Shown here: positions 40,972-49,471 of the stretch, piece by piece
How positions within the stretch are numbered: the first letter of the stretch is position 1
How the letters are laid out: each line of letters begins with the position of its first letter
Source: Flavobacteriales bacterium
Lineage (GTDB): Bacteria; Bacteroidota; Bacteroidia; Flavobacteriales; UBA7312
Reading direction: 5' to 3'
DNA: 49,471 nt
NCBI GenBank assembly: GCA_029248105.1
Contig: JAQWJZ010000009.1
Coordinates: 1 to 49,471 of the forward strand
Notes under the pieces: model-generated
What the model was told of the DNA's origin: nothing
The model's database searches: none
What the model saw: only the letters and a program-made list of their open reading frames with translations
Made by a program: the position numbers and the translations under genes

Positions 40972-41001
40972 TATGCGTTAAATCATATATTTATTGCGTA
41001 T
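40971..41001. repeat. Imperfect inverted repeat between suf and thiL
   Basis: Arms ATATGCGTTAAAT (40971-40983) and ATTTATTGCGTAT (40989-41001) match at 10 of 13 positions when one is reversed, with a five-base centre. It lies just behind the SUF promoter boxes and could be an operator. The remaining bases of the 108-base gap are promoter-like or plain AT-rich sequence. Confidence 0.35.
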
Positions 41002-41022
41002 CGTTTATGTTATATTTCGCCT

Positions 41023-41030
41023 TACATTTG
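41023..41030 (+). promoter_or_regulatory. Putative -7 promoter box (TACATTTG), near-leaderless, for thiL
   Basis: TACATTTG ends four bases before the thiL ATG at 41035, again predicting a leaderless or almost leaderless transcript. Confidence 0.5.
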
Positions 41031-41034
41031 TAGC

Positions 41035-42084
41035 ATGAGTTTATTAGAAGATAAAACCCCAAAACGAACGCCTTTGTCTGAGCTTGGCGAATTCGGATTG
41101 ATAGAGCATATTAGCAAAAATTTTGAGTTAAAAAACGATACCTCGACTTTCGGAATCGGTGATGACTGCGCCGTTATTGATGCTGGCGAGCATTTTCAGC
41201 TCGTTACAACAGATATGTTGGTTGAAGGGGTTCACTTTGATTTGACTTACACTCCCTTGAAGCATCTGGGCTATAAATCTGTGGTTGTTAACCTTTCTGA
41301 TATTTATGCAATGAACGGTTTGCCAAAGCAAATTACAGTAAGTATAGCTTTGTCCAATCGTTTTCCATTAGAAGCTATCGAAGAGCTTTATGAAGGGATT
41401 CGTTTAGCTTGTGTAGCATATAATGTCGATTTGGTGGGTGGCGATACCACTTCCTCAACTAGCGGTTTATGTTTAAGTATTACGGCTATTGGAGAGGTTG
41501 ACAAAGACAAAATAGTTTACAGAAGCGGTGCTAAAGAACACGATTTAATCGTTGTTTCAGGTGATTTGGGTTCTGCTTATTTAGGTTTACAGTTACTCAA
41601 TAGGGAAAAACAAGTGTTTGAAGCTGACCCCAATACGCAACCCGATTTACAAAACAAAGACTATGTCCTTCAAAGACAACTTAAGCCTGAGGCTAGAAAA
41701 GATATGGTAGAGCTGTTCCATTCTAAAGGAATTGTACCAACTTCTATGATAGATGTTTCTGACGGCCTTTCTTCGGAGTTACTACACTTATGTAGTTCTT
41801 CTAAAGTAGGATGCGCCATTTATGAAGAAAAATTACCTCTTGACTTTATGGCAATATCTACTGCTGAAGAATTTAATATATCTGCAGCTACTTGTGCTTT
41901 AAATGGTGGCGAAGATTACGAATTGTTATTTACGATTTGTCAATCCCATTACGACTCCATAAAAGATGATCCTGATTTAACAATTATTGGTCATATTACA
42001 GATAATAGTATGGGCTCTGTATTGGTTACCAAAGATGAAAATCAACAACCTTTGACTGCTCAAGGTTGGAATGCGTTAAGCTAA
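41035..42084 (+). CDS. thiL: Thiamine-monophosphate kinase
   Basis: 349 residues, cytoplasmic. Phosphorylates thiamine monophosphate to the active diphosphate. Motifs include FGIGDDCAVIDAGE (metal-binding Asp pair), TTDMLVEGVHFDLTYTPLKHLGYKSV, NLSDIYAMNG, VDLVGGDTTSS, MIDVSDGLSSELLHL and ALNGGEDYELLFT, all typical of ThiL. Divergent from the SUF operon. Its last nine bases overlap the end of a decayed gene on the other strand. No TPP riboswitch is visible upstream, which fits a gene with almost no leader. Confidence 0.96.
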   Translation: MSLLEDKTPKRTPLSELGEFGLIEHISKNFELKNDTSTFGIGDDCAVIDAGEHFQLVTTDMLVEGVHFDLTYTPLKHLGYKSVVVNLSDIYAMNGLPKQITVSIALSNRFPLEAIEELYEGIRLACVAYNVDLVGGDTTSSTSGLCLSITAIGEVDKDKIVYRSGAKEHDLIVVSGDLGSAYLGLQLLNREKQVFEADPNTQPDLQNKDYVLQRQLKPEARKDMVELFHSKGIVPTSMIDVSDGLSSELLHLCSSSKVGCAIYEEKLPLDFMAISTAEEFNISAATCALNGGEDYELLFTICQSHYDSIKDDPDLTIIGHITDNSMGSVLVTKDENQQPLTAQGWNALS

Positions 42085-43107
42085 TTTTTTTAATAACCAT
42101 CTGTTATAGTTGACTACGTCATCATCTTCGGCTTGTTCAACAGGTATTTTTGACAATAGTAACATAATGTCGTCCACTAACTCTTGGTCTTGTTTTATTC
42201 TTTGAGTATAAATAAGTTTTTATATGATTTTTAATAGTAAAAACTCTCTTATATTTCTGGTATTATTTAGGGTGTCTTTATACCTTCTTTTCACTTGTTT
42301 TATTCTTTCCTCAAGGTAATCGAAGTCGCCAATTTCATAACGAATAATCAGTTCAGCAGCGATGATTTTTATACGAAATGAAGAATTAAAATTCAAAAAA
42401 CTTTGGTGTAGAATTATTCGACTTAAGGTTTTGATTGCAGACTTGAATTTTTGAACATCAAAGTATTGAAGCGCAAGATTAGAGCATACAAAAAAGTAAT
42501 TGTAATCGGAGTTGGCTATTACTTCTTCATTTTCAGCTTTCATTAACACTTCTATAGCCTTTTCTTTATCTAATTTATTGTAATTAATGGCTAGTCCGTT
42601 ATAATAGTAAAACAAATATTTGTCATAATGAATTCTATCAAACCTTTCCATTTCTTTTTTAAGCTCTTTTGCTTTTTGAAGAGATTGTTTGTACTTTTCA
42701 TTTTTACACAAACAATTCATGTGATAGGTAAGCATTTGAAGTTTTGCGTTATGATTTTTTTTGTTGAATACATTGCTTTTGAGAAAATTATCATAGGTGT
42801 GGTCTAGATAATACTCTAAGGACTTAAAGTCATGTTTCTGCAGTAATATGCTACTTATCGATTGATAGATTTTCATTTTCACATTTTCCATCAACTTAGC
42901 GTCTTCTACAAATTCATTTGCTGTTTTTTCAAGTATTCTCAATGCTTCATCGTTTTTAGAGCTATAATTTTGAGATTTTTTTAGCCTGTAGTTCAATGCA
43001 GCAAGAACATCATCTACCTCTTGTATTCTATTTGTTTCTTTACGGTTCTTTTTTCTTTTTTTGAGTAATAATTCAACATCAATATTTGTGCTTACATAAG
43101 ATAGCTT
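42076..43107 (-). pseudogene. Decayed gene for a large helical-repeat protein, start-less and with an in-frame stop
   Basis: The minus-strand frame is open from 43107 down to a TAA at 42220-42222, then continues sensibly in the same frame for 46 codons (QELVDDIMLLLSKIPVEQAE ... YNRWLLKKLA) to 42076. No ATG lies in the upstream part; only a TTG at 42996 could start the remaining frame. The protein is helical and charged, TPR-like: LNYRLKKSQNYSSKNDEALR, YLFYYYNGLAINYNKLDKEK, YFDVQKFKSAIKTLSRIILH, ELIIRYEIGDFDYLEERIKQ. Bacteroidota have long proteins of this character, of unknown function. The lack of a start, the internal stop and a second truncated gene back to back suggest decay after deletion. 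Confidence 0.75.
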
Positions 43108-43534
43108 TTATTTTAATTCAAACACTTACGAAATTATCCTAGACGACTTATTTATTGAAGTTCATGAAGAAAGAAATTTCAATGTTGGTGATAATATGAT
43201 AATTGTATGGCCAGTCCTCAATGATGAAAATTTAGGCGATTTTATGTTTACCTCTGACCAGTATGTAAAACATATTTATATTCTTGAGCCTTTAAGTGTG
43301 CAAAGCAAACAAAACATCGATTTTAGGCTTTTTTATCAACGTCAAAGCATACAAATACAGTCCTTAAAGACGTTAGATAATGTTTCCATTTACGGCATCA
43401 ACGGAAAGTTAGTTTATAAAGGTAATCAAAAGCAAATTCCTACTTATGGTTTATCTAATGGAATTTATGTGTTCCATATCAGATTTGAGGATGGTGAAGT
43501 TCAAAGAGGTCGTGTATTTATCAGTAACGACTAG
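43100..43534 (+). pseudogene. 3' remnant of a secreted protein with a type IX secretion sorting tail
   Basis: The plus frame is open from just after a TAA at 43097-43099 and reads meaningfully from DSFYFNSNTYEII and DDLFIEVHEERNFNVGDN before the first ATG at 43196, so that ATG is probably not a true start. There is no signal peptide. The last ~80 residues form a T9SS type A C-terminal domain: VSIYGINGKLVYKGN, YGLSNGIYVFHIRFEDG and GRVFISND. Such a tail is useless without export through the Sec pathway. The gene therefore looks 5' truncated; its stop abuts the convergent aminopeptidase gene (4-base overlap). Confidence 0.72.
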
Positions 43535-44817
43535 TTCATTAAATCCTCAATGTCATTCGCTTCCAATGGAATGTTGTCCATTAGGTCAAATGGTTTGTCT
43601 TTTGTGATAACTAAGTCGTTTTCTAATCGGATACCTAAGTTTTCTTCCAGTATGTAAATGCCAGGCTCACAAGTAAAAACCATACCTTCTTTAATGGGTT
43701 TGTCAAAGTGACCTACATCGTGAACGTCTAGTCCTAAGAAGTGACTCGTTCCATGCATAAAATACTTTCTGTACGCTGGGTTTTTAGGGTCTTGTTTGTC
43801 GATATCGTGCTGATCAATTAGCCCTAATCCTAGTAGTTCAGATTGCATGACTAAGCCCACTTCTTTGTGGTATTCGCTTAGCATGACCCCAGGTCTTAAC
43901 ATAGATGTTGCTTCCTTCATTACTCTCAAAACAGCATTATAAACATCTTTTTGCCTTGGCGTAAACCTTCCGCTAACAGGAATACATCGTGTCATATCTG
44001 AGGCGTAGTTAGCATATTCTGCACCTACATCCATAAGAATGACATCGCCATCCTTACAAGTCTTATTATTGTCTATATAATGAAGAACACAGGCATTCCT
44101 TCCCGATGCAATGATAGGCTCATAGGCAAAGCCCTTAGAGCGATTAATAAGGAATTCGTGCATAAATTCGGCTTCTATTTCATACTCCATAACGCCTGGC
44201 TTTACAAAGTTTAGCACACGTCTAAACCCTTTCTCTGTAATGTTACAAGCGTGTTGTAATAAGTCAATTTCAATTTGGTGTTTTACCGCTCTTAAATCGT
44301 GCATTATTGGCGCAGATTTAAGATATTCCTTCCCTGAAAATTCAGCCTTACACCATTGATTAAATCTATCTGTTTGTGTTTGGACTTCCGATGTTGCTCG
44401 GGCGTGTTCGTTAGAATTCAAATACACGCTTGTGGCCTCTTCCATTAATTCTTTAAAAATGCTTTCAAATTGAGAATTCCAATAAACGGTTTTAACACCT
44501 GATGTTTCAAACGCTTTATCCTTGCTGAGTTTTTCACCTTCCCATATTGCTATTAAATCATTGGTTTCTTTCAAAAACAAGACCTCTCTGTGATTGGGGT
44601 TTGAGCAGTCTGGAAATAGAATAAGTTTACTTTCCTCTTGGTCTACACCGCTTAGCCAAAACAAGTCGCTATTTTGTTTGAAAGGCATCGTACCGTCTGC
44701 ATTTGTTGGCATTTGGTCGTTTGAGCAAAAAACAGACAAGGACTTTGTGACGACTTGTTTGTTAAAATTTGCTCTATTGTTTTCGAATAATTTTTTAGAA
44801 ATGGGCTGGTATTTCAT
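43531..44817 (-). CDS. Xaa-Pro aminopeptidase (aminopeptidase P, M24 family)
   Basis: 428 residues from ATG 44817 (MKYQPISKKLFENNRANFNK); the longer frame adds ten unsupported residues. An N-terminal creatinase-like domain (DLFWLSGVDQEESKLILFPD) precedes the pita-bread fold. The two-metal ligands are Asp in VILMDVGAEYANYASDMTR (two), His in FMHGTSHFLGLDVHDVGH, Glu in FTCEPGIYI and Glu in IRLENDLVI. It removes the N-terminal residue next to proline, complementing the S46 peptidase in peptide use. Cytoplasmic. No promoter box was recognised in the gap shared with sdhC. Confidence 0.93.
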   Translation of the reverse strand: MKYQPISKKLFENNRANFNKQVVTKSLSVFCSNDQMPTNADGTMPFKQNSDLFWLSGVDQEESKLILFPDCSNPNHREVLFLKETNDLIAIWEGEKLSKDKAFETSGVKTVYWNSQFESIFKELMEEATSVYLNSNEHARATSEVQTQTDRFNQWCKAEFSGKEYLKSAPIMHDLRAVKHQIEIDLLQHACNITEKGFRRVLNFVKPGVMEYEIEAEFMHEFLINRSKGFAYEPIIASGRNACVLHYIDNNKTCKDGDVILMDVGAEYANYASDMTRCIPVSGRFTPRQKDVYNAVLRVMKEATSMLRPGVMLSEYHKEVGLVMQSELLGLGLIDQHDIDKQDPKNPAYRKYFMHGTSHFLGLDVHDVGHFDKPIKEGMVFTCEPGIYILEENLGIRLENDLVITKDKPFDLMDNIPLEANDIEDLMN

Positions 44818-44925
44818 ATCGTTTAAATTTGGCGTAAAGATATACACTTATCCTTATATATTTAGAATCATTTTAAACTCGGCACATTTAGTTGCAAATC
44901 TGTTGTTTTTAAGTAATTTGGGTAT

Positions 44926-44933
44926 TAAATTTG
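44926..44933 (+). promoter_or_regulatory. Putative promoter of sdhCAB (TAAATTTG with upstream TTG)
   Basis: TAAATTTG matches TAnnTTTG. A TTG at 44903-44905 lies 20 bases further upstream, the right place for the -33 element. The box ends 24 bases before the sdhC ATG. Confidence 0.6.
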
Positions 44934-44957
44934 TACCTCCTTAAAAAAACACACCAA

Positions 44958-45638
44958 ATGAGTAAATCGGTTTTGATAAAATCTTCACTAGCAAAAAAGT
45001 ATTGGATGGCCGGAACAGGTCTTTTTCTTTGTCTTTTTTTAGTGGGGCATTTACTAGGTAATTTACAGCTTTTATTACCTTCTGAAACGGCATCGGATTC
45101 TTTTAACCTTTATGCACAGTTTATGACAACAAATCCTGTTGTTAAAATACTTTCATACATCACATATTTCAGTATTTTGTTTCATGCAATTGACGGTATT
45201 TTGTTGGTTGTGCAAAATAAAAAAGCCCGACCTGTTCAGTATGCTTACAATAAGCCTAGTGCAAATTCTAATTGGGCATCCAGAAATATGGGGCTTTTAG
45301 GAACGGTATTATTATTGTTTCTTATCATTCACATGCGAAGCTTTTGGTACGAGATGCATTTTGGTGAAGTTCCTAAAGTTTTAATTGACGGAGAAAACGT
45401 AAAAGATTTATATTCAATTACTACCTCTGCTTTTCAAGAGTTATGGTATGTTTTGCTCTATGTATTATGCATGATAGCTATCGCTTTCCATTTGTCGCAT
45501 GGTTTTTCTAGTGCATTCCAAACCATTGGAGCTAGTCACCCAAAATATTCACCTATTATTAAAAAGATAGGCTACGCATTCGGAATTTTAATTCCTTTTG
45601 CATTTGCTATCATTCCCTTAGCCCTTTATTTTAGATAA
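44958..45638 (+). CDS. sdhC: Succinate dehydrogenase cytochrome b subunit, Bacteroidota type
   Basis: 226 residues from ATG 44958; the frame is open to 44931 but that part overlaps the promoter. Five membrane segments, a fused cytochrome b of the diheme type (B-type SQR), not the separate SdhC/SdhD pair. Heme-ligand histidines lie in [41 protein letters not shown] and [16 protein letters not shown]. It anchors the complex in the inner membrane and passes electrons to menaquinone. First gene of the sdhCAB operon. Confidence 0.95.
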   Translation: MSKSVLIKSSLAKKYWMAGTGLFLCLFLVGHLLGNLQLLLPSETASDSFNLYAQFMTTNPVVKILSYITYFSILFHAIDGILLVVQNKKARPVQYAYNKPSANSNWASRNMGLLGTVLLLFLIIHMRSFWYEMHFGEVPKVLIDGENVKDLYSITTSAFQELWYVLLYVLCMIAIAFHLSHGFSSAFQTIGASHPKYSPIIKKIGYAFGILIPFAFAIIPLALYFR

Positions 45639-45649
45639 GACATATATAT

Positions 45650-47653
45650 ATGAGCACATTAGACGCTAAAATCCCTGAAGGTCCTTTAAAAGATAAGTGG
45701 ACTAAACATAAAAACGACATTAAGTTAGTCAACCCTGCTAACAAGCGATTGATAGATGTCATTGTAGTAGGTACAGGATTGGCAGGAGGATCTGCTGCTG
45801 CATCCTTAGCTGAAATGGGTTACAATGTGAAGTCTTTTTGTTTTCAAGATTCACCACGACGAGCTCATTCAATTGCTGCACAAGGTGGAATTAATGCCGC
45901 TAAAAATTATCAAAACGATGGAGATTCTGTTTATCGTTTGTTTTATGATACTGTAAAAGGTGGAGATTACCGCTCCAGAGAGGCTAATGTATATCGATTA
46001 GCTGAGGTTAGTGCCAATATTATTGATCAATGCGTTGCACAAGGCGTCCCGTTTGCTCGTGAATATGGTGGCTTATTAGATAACCGTTCATTTGGTGGGG
46101 TTCAGGTTTCTAGAACCTTTTATGCCAAAGGTCAAACAGGACAACAACTCTTATTAGGAGCATATTCAGCAATGTCACGTCAAATTAACAAGGGTAAAAT
46201 TACCATGTACAATCGACATGAAATGTTGGATGTTGTTATCGTTGACGGGAAAGCTCGAGGTATTATAGCTAGGAATTTGGTAACAGGAGAGGTAGAGCGT
46301 CATTCTGCTCATGCTGTAGTATTAGCTTCAGGGGGTTATGGAAATGTATTCTTCCTTTCTACCAATGCTATGGGGAGTAATGTGACCGCTGCCTGGAAGG
46401 CACACAAGAAAGGAGCATTTTTTGCCAATCCTTGTTATACTCAAATTCACCCAACCTGTATTCCTGTTTCTGGAGAATACCAATCTAAATTGACTCTGAT
46501 GTCAGAGTCTTTGAGAAATGACGGTCGTATATGGGTGCCCAAAAATAAAGAAGATGTAGATGCTATTCGTTCAGGCAAAAAGAAAGCTGTTGATTTAAAA
46601 GAAGATGAAAGGGATTATTATTTGGAAAGGCGATACCCTGCCTTTGGTAATCTAGTGCCAAGAGATGTAGCCAGTAGAGCGGCTAAAGAACGTTGCGATG
46701 CCGGTTTTGGTGTTAACGAAACAGGAGAAGCTGTATTCTTAGATTTTGCTTCCGCTATAGAACGTTACGGGAAAGAACAAGCTAACATAAAAGGTCTTGA
46801 TGAAAATGACGCTAAATTGGTTGATACTTTAGGTAAAGCAGTCGTCAAAGCTAAGTATGGTAATCTCTTTCAGATGTATGAAAAAATTACAGATGACAAT
46901 CCGTACGAGATGCCTATGAAAATTTATCCGGCCGTTCACTATACTATGGGTGGTTTATGGGTAGATTATAATCTAATGACTAATGTTCCTGGCTTATACG
47001 CTTGTGGTGAAGCAAACTTTTCTGACCATGGCGCTAACCGTTTAGGCGCATCAGCTCTTATGCAAGGTTTAGCAGATGGGTACTTCGTACTACCTTATAC
47101 TATAGGAGATTATTTAGCTGATGATATTAGAACGGGCTCAATTCCTACGGATTTACCTGAGTTTGTTGAGGCTGAAAATAATGCCAAAGAAAGAATAGAA
47201 AAATTAATCAATAATAAAGGCACTAAGCCTGTTGATTATTTCCATAAAAAACTTGGAAAGATTATTTGGAATGAGTGCGGTATGTCACGAAACAAAGAAG
47301 GTTTGTTGAAAGCCATTGATGAGGTGACTGCATTGCGAGAAGAGTTTTGGAATGATGTTATGATTCCTGGTGATTCTAAAGAGTTAAATCAAGAGCTTGA
47401 AAAGGCAGGTCGTGTGGCAGACTTTTTAGAGTTAGGTGAGCTAATGTGTAAAGATGCTTTGGAAAGAGCAGAATCTTGTGGTGGTCATTTTAGAGAAGAA
47501 TCACAAACAGAAGAAGGCGAGGCCCTAAGAAATGATGCAGATTTTACTTTTGTGTCAGCTTGGGAATATGCCAACAAACCTTCTGAATCTACTTTACATA
47601 AGGAAATGCTGAAGTTTGAAAACATAGAATTAAAACAAAGAAGTTATAAATAA
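45650..47653 (+). CDS. sdhA: Succinate dehydrogenase flavoprotein subunit
   Basis: 667 residues, the long Bacteroidota/epsilon-type form. FAD-binding [20 protein letters not shown] at the N-terminus, the covalent-FAD and glycine-rich site [20 protein letters not shown], and active-site features [27 protein letters not shown] and [14 protein letters not shown]. It oxidises succinate to fumarate in the TCA cycle. It follows sdhC by 11 bases and precedes sdhB by six. Confidence 0.97.
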   Translation: MSTLDAKIPEGPLKDKWTKHKNDIKLVNPANKRLIDVIVVGTGLAGGSAAASLAEMGYNVKSFCFQDSPRRAHSIAAQGGINAAKNYQNDGDSVYRLFYDTVKGGDYRSREANVYRLAEVSANIIDQCVAQGVPFAREYGGLLDNRSFGGVQVSRTFYAKGQTGQQLLLGAYSAMSRQINKGKITMYNRHEMLDVVIVDGKARGIIARNLVTGEVERHSAHAVVLASGGYGNVFFLSTNAMGSNVTAAWKAHKKGAFFANPCYTQIHPTCIPVSGEYQSKLTLMSESLRNDGRIWVPKNKEDVDAIRSGKKKAVDLKEDERDYYLERRYPAFGNLVPRDVASRAAKERCDAGFGVNETGEAVFLDFASAIERYGKEQANIKGLDENDAKLVDTLGKAVVKAKYGNLFQMYEKITDDNPYEMPMKIYPAVHYTMGGLWVDYNLMTNVPGLYACGEANFSDHGANRLGASALMQGLADGYFVLPYTIGDYLADDIRTGSIPTDLPEFVEAENNAKERIEKLINNKGTKPVDYFHKKLGKIIWNECGMSRNKEGLLKAIDEVTALREEFWNDVMIPGDSKELNQELEKAGRVADFLELGELMCKDALERAESCGGHFREESQTEEGEALRNDADFTFVSAWEYANKPSESTLHKEMLKFENIELKQRSYK

Positions 47654-47659
47654 TTCGAT

Positions 47660-48412
47660 ATGAATTTAACGCTTAAAATTTGGCGTCAAAAAAACGCTAA
47701 CGATAAAGGTAAAATTGTAGAATACAAGGCTACAAATATCAGCCCAGATATGTCCTTTTTAGAAATGATGGATGTTGTCAATACGGATATCATCAACAAA
47801 GGAGAAGAGCCTGTCGCTTTCGACCACGATTGTAGAGAAGGCATTTGTGGAAGCTGCTCAATGTATATCAACGGAGAAGCTCACGGTCCAGCAAGAGCTG
47901 TAACAACTTGTCAGCTACACATAAGAGAGTTTAAAGATGGCGAAACAATTTATATCGAGCCATGGAGAGCCAAAGCCTTTCCTGTGGTAAAAGATTTGAT
48001 AGTTGATCGAAGCGCTTTCGATAGAGTTATGCAGTCAGGAGGTTATGTTTCTGTAAATACTTCAGGAAATACCATTGATGCTAACGCTATTCCTGTACCA
48101 AAAGAAGATGCTGACGATGCGTTTAGTGCAGCTACATGTATTGGCTGTGGAGCATGCGTAGCAACGTGTAAAAACTCTTCTGCTATGTTATTCGTTTCAG
48201 CTAAAGTATCTCAATTGGCACTTTTGCCACAAGGTCAAGTAGAACGTGAGGAAAGAGTTGTGAATATGGTGAACCAAATGGATTTAGAAGGTTTTGGTAA
48301 TTGCACCAATACAGGAGCTTGTGAAGTGGAATGCCCTAAAGAGATATCTCTGGAAAATATTGCTCGAATGAATAGAGAGTATTTATCAGCTTCAGTAAAA
48401 TCCAAAAAGTAA
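47660..48412 (+). CDS. sdhB: Succinate dehydrogenase iron-sulfur subunit
   Basis: 250 residues. The [2Fe-2S] site is [16 protein letters not shown] plus the Cys of TTCQLHI; the [4Fe-4S] and [3Fe-4S] sites are in [17 protein letters not shown] and [18 protein letters not shown]. It carries electrons from the flavin to the heme anchor. The N-terminus [19 protein letters not shown] is the usual Bacteroidota start. Last gene of sdhCAB; the nitrilase gene begins 16 bases later and may be read on the same transcript. Confidence 0.97.
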   Translation: MNLTLKIWRQKNANDKGKIVEYKATNISPDMSFLEMMDVVNTDIINKGEEPVAFDHDCREGICGSCSMYINGEAHGPARAVTTCQLHIREFKDGETIYIEPWRAKAFPVVKDLIVDRSAFDRVMQSGGYVSVNTSGNTIDANAIPVPKEDADDAFSAATCIGCGACVATCKNSSAMLFVSAKVSQLALLPQGQVEREERVVNMVNQMDLEGFGNCTNTGACEVECPKEISLENIARMNREYLSASVKSKK

Positions 48413-48428
48413 TTTTATGTTTTAATAG

Positions 48429-49193
48429 ATGACTAAACTAAGCCTAACATTAGTACAAAGTCATCTGTATTGGGAAAATCCTAAAAAAAACAGAGAACAC
48501 CTCGAATTACTTTTATCAGCTACCCAACAGACTGACCTTATTATCTTACCAGAATTATTCAGCACCGCCTTTAGTGTTAGTTGTAATGGAGAACCTATGA
48601 ATGGCGATTCTATGAAATGGATGTCTTCGTTAGCAAAAGAAAAGAAAGCGAGTGTTGTAGGCTCTTTAATTATTTCAGAAAATAACCACAAGTACAACCG
48701 TTTAATATGGATGAATCCCGACGGCACATATCAGTATTACGATAAGCGTCATTTATTTGGAATGATGCAAGAGGAGTCCTATTTCAAAGCAGGTCAAAAC
48801 AGGCTTATTGTAGATTTTAATGGTTGGAAAATTTGTCCACTTATATGTTATGACTTACGATTTCCTGTGTTCAGTAGAAATAATGTAAACTTTGACCTTA
48901 TGCTTTACGTTGCTAACTGGCCAGTCAAAAGAATTGACCATTGGGACAAGCTATTAGTAGCTAGAGCAATAGAAAATCAATGTTACGTTGTTGGTGTAAA
49001 TAGAGTAGGACAAGATATTAATGATATTGAGTTTAGCGGTCATAGTTCGCTAATAGACTATAATGGACACATTATATATAGGGGAATAGAAAAAGAGCAA
49101 GTAAAAACGTTAGTTATTGATAAAAATGATTTGGCTCAAGGCAGATTAAGATTGCCATTTTTAAAAGACATGGATTCTTTCACAATTAATTAG
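48429..49193 (+). CDS. Nitrilase-superfamily amidase (omega-amidase-like)
   Basis: 254 residues, cytoplasmic. The Glu-Lys-Cys triad is present: Glu in LIILPELFSTAF, Lys in YYDKRHLFGMM, and Cys in ICPLICYDLRFPVFS. Closest in character to the YafV/omega-amidase group, which hydrolyses alpha-keto acid amides such as 2-oxoglutaramate or 2-oxosuccinamate formed after transamination or from damaged metabolites. The N-terminus MTKLSLTLVQSHLYWENPKKN supports the start. Its stop overlaps the stop of the convergent downstream gene by eight bases. Confidence 0.9.
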   Translation: MTKLSLTLVQSHLYWENPKKNREHLELLLSATQQTDLIILPELFSTAFSVSCNGEPMNGDSMKWMSSLAKEKKASVVGSLIISENNHKYNRLIWMNPDGTYQYYDKRHLFGMMQEESYFKAGQNRLIVDFNGWKICPLICYDLRFPVFSRNNVNFDLMLYVANWPVKRIDHWDKLLVARAIENQCYVVGVNRVGQDINDIEFSGHSSLIDYNGHIIYRGIEKEQVKTLVIDKNDLAQGRLRLPFLKDMDSFTIN

Positions 49194-49471
49194 TGTCCCA
49201 TTCTATTAAGACGTCCCAGTTTTCTCTTACAACAATTTCCTTAGGGTATAGCCTAACTCGTTCTGCTTGTTTTTTTTCAGAAAGGATGCCGCTATCCCAA
49301 ATACCATTTTGATTTTCATCTTCAATAACTCTAATATAATAAGTGCCAGCAACTAAAGAGTCTATAATTGTAGGAAATGTACCTTTTGTTCTGAGAATTA
49401 CAGTTTCCTTTTTTAATACTTCTACAACTAAAGAAGTGTTGGTAGGTAGAGAATCGATTATGATTTTTCCA
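49186..49471 (-). CDS. 3' end of an Ig-like-domain surface or lipoprotein gene
   Basis: The minus-strand frame enters from the window edge and stops at 49186; about 94 residues are visible. The piece reads as a beta-sandwich ending: TYYIRVIEDENQNGIWDSG, then ERVRLYPKEIVVRENWDV and IEWDTN. Bacteroidota lipoproteins with N-terminal SbsA-type Ig-like domains commonly end with this ENxNGxWD ... NWDxxIEW pattern. The acidic DENQNG loop may bind calcium. The start and any signal peptide lie outside the window, so the identity remains open. Confidence 0.7.
   Translation of the reverse strand, partial: GKIIIDSLPTNTSLVVEVLKKETVILRTKGTFPTIIDSLVAGTYYIRVIEDENQNGIWDSGILSEKKQAERVRLYPKEIVVRENWDVLIEWDTN

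Noticed and set aside
40927-41034. TPP riboswitch ahead of thiL
   Set aside because: No THI-box-like sequence is visible and the likely promoter leaves almost no leader.
43196-43534. Calling a complete 112-residue secreted protein
   Set aside because: There is no signal peptide, and coding-like sequence extends upstream of the first ATG; the type IX tail needs Sec export, so a truncated remnant is more likely.
1-49471. Prophage, integrative element, CRISPR array or tRNA-associated island
   Set aside because: No integrase, transposase, phage structural gene, regularly spaced repeat or tRNA-like sequence was seen; the gene order reads as ordinary chromosome.

Overview
The window looks like a chromosomal segment of an aerobic, probably marine, member of the Bacteroidota (Flavobacteriales-like). 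The sequence is AT-rich and Shine-Dalgarno-poor. Many genes are preceded by the Bacteroidota -7 promoter box TAnnTTTG. It carries a proton-pumping proteorhodopsin beside a Blh-type retinal synthase, a Bacteroidota-type sdhCAB set, an S46 dipeptidyl-peptidase, SusC-like/OMP beta-barrel proteins with CarboxypepD_reg-like N-termini, and a type IX secretion (T9SS) C-terminal sorting tail. No rRNA, tRNA, CRISPR array, integrase or transposase was recognised. The species cannot be fixed from sequence alone.

Layout. 1-3742: the 5' part of a secreted beta-propeller protein, a DUF3089 lipoprotein hydrolase, and umuDC (translesion polymerase). 3940-5634: proteorhodopsin and blh, separated by a strong terminator hairpin. 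5638-6808: a thioredoxin-like protein, a GNAT acetyltransferase and a conserved unknown. 6773-10405: a metal (probably zinc) module of a Fur/Zur-type repressor, a TonB-dependent receptor and a His/Cys-rich lipoprotein, with two matching operator palindromes over the receptor promoter. 10517-13000: an outer-membrane beta-barrel protein. 13052-23098: a ten-kilobase operon for dismantling N-glycans (cutC, GH2 beta-mannosidase, glycosylasparaginase, GH20 hexosaminidase, ROK sugar kinase, GH92 alpha-mannosidase). 23179-23884: a small unknown and a CBS-domain protein. 24011-27876: lower kynurenine pathway genes (aldehyde dehydrogenase and atypical SDR on the minus strand; 3-hydroxyanthranilate dioxygenase and ACMS decarboxylase on the plus strand). 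27914-29803: a long PurF-type enzyme. 29843-31253: a methyltransferase broken by an internal deletion, a small secreted protein, and a folded palindromic repeat. 31276-33663: S46 peptidase. 33804-40926: the SUF iron-sulfur operon (sufA-like, B, C, D, S, E, then DUF59, DUF2480 and DUF3050). 41035-43534: thiL followed by two decayed genes lying back to back. 43531-49471: aminopeptidase P, sdhCAB, a nitrilase-family amidase and the 3' end of a secreted or lipoprotein gene.

Taken together the genes describe an aerobic heterotroph that eats peptides, glycoproteins and tryptophan-derived aromatics, supplements its energy with light, and scavenges metal ions across the outer membrane. The most interesting items are the zinc-module operators, the fenestrated proteorhodopsin with a terminator before blh, the N-glycan operon containing CutC, the catalytically altered SDR and Cys-poor dioxygenase in the kynurenine cluster, the two decay scars, and several near-leaderless promoters.
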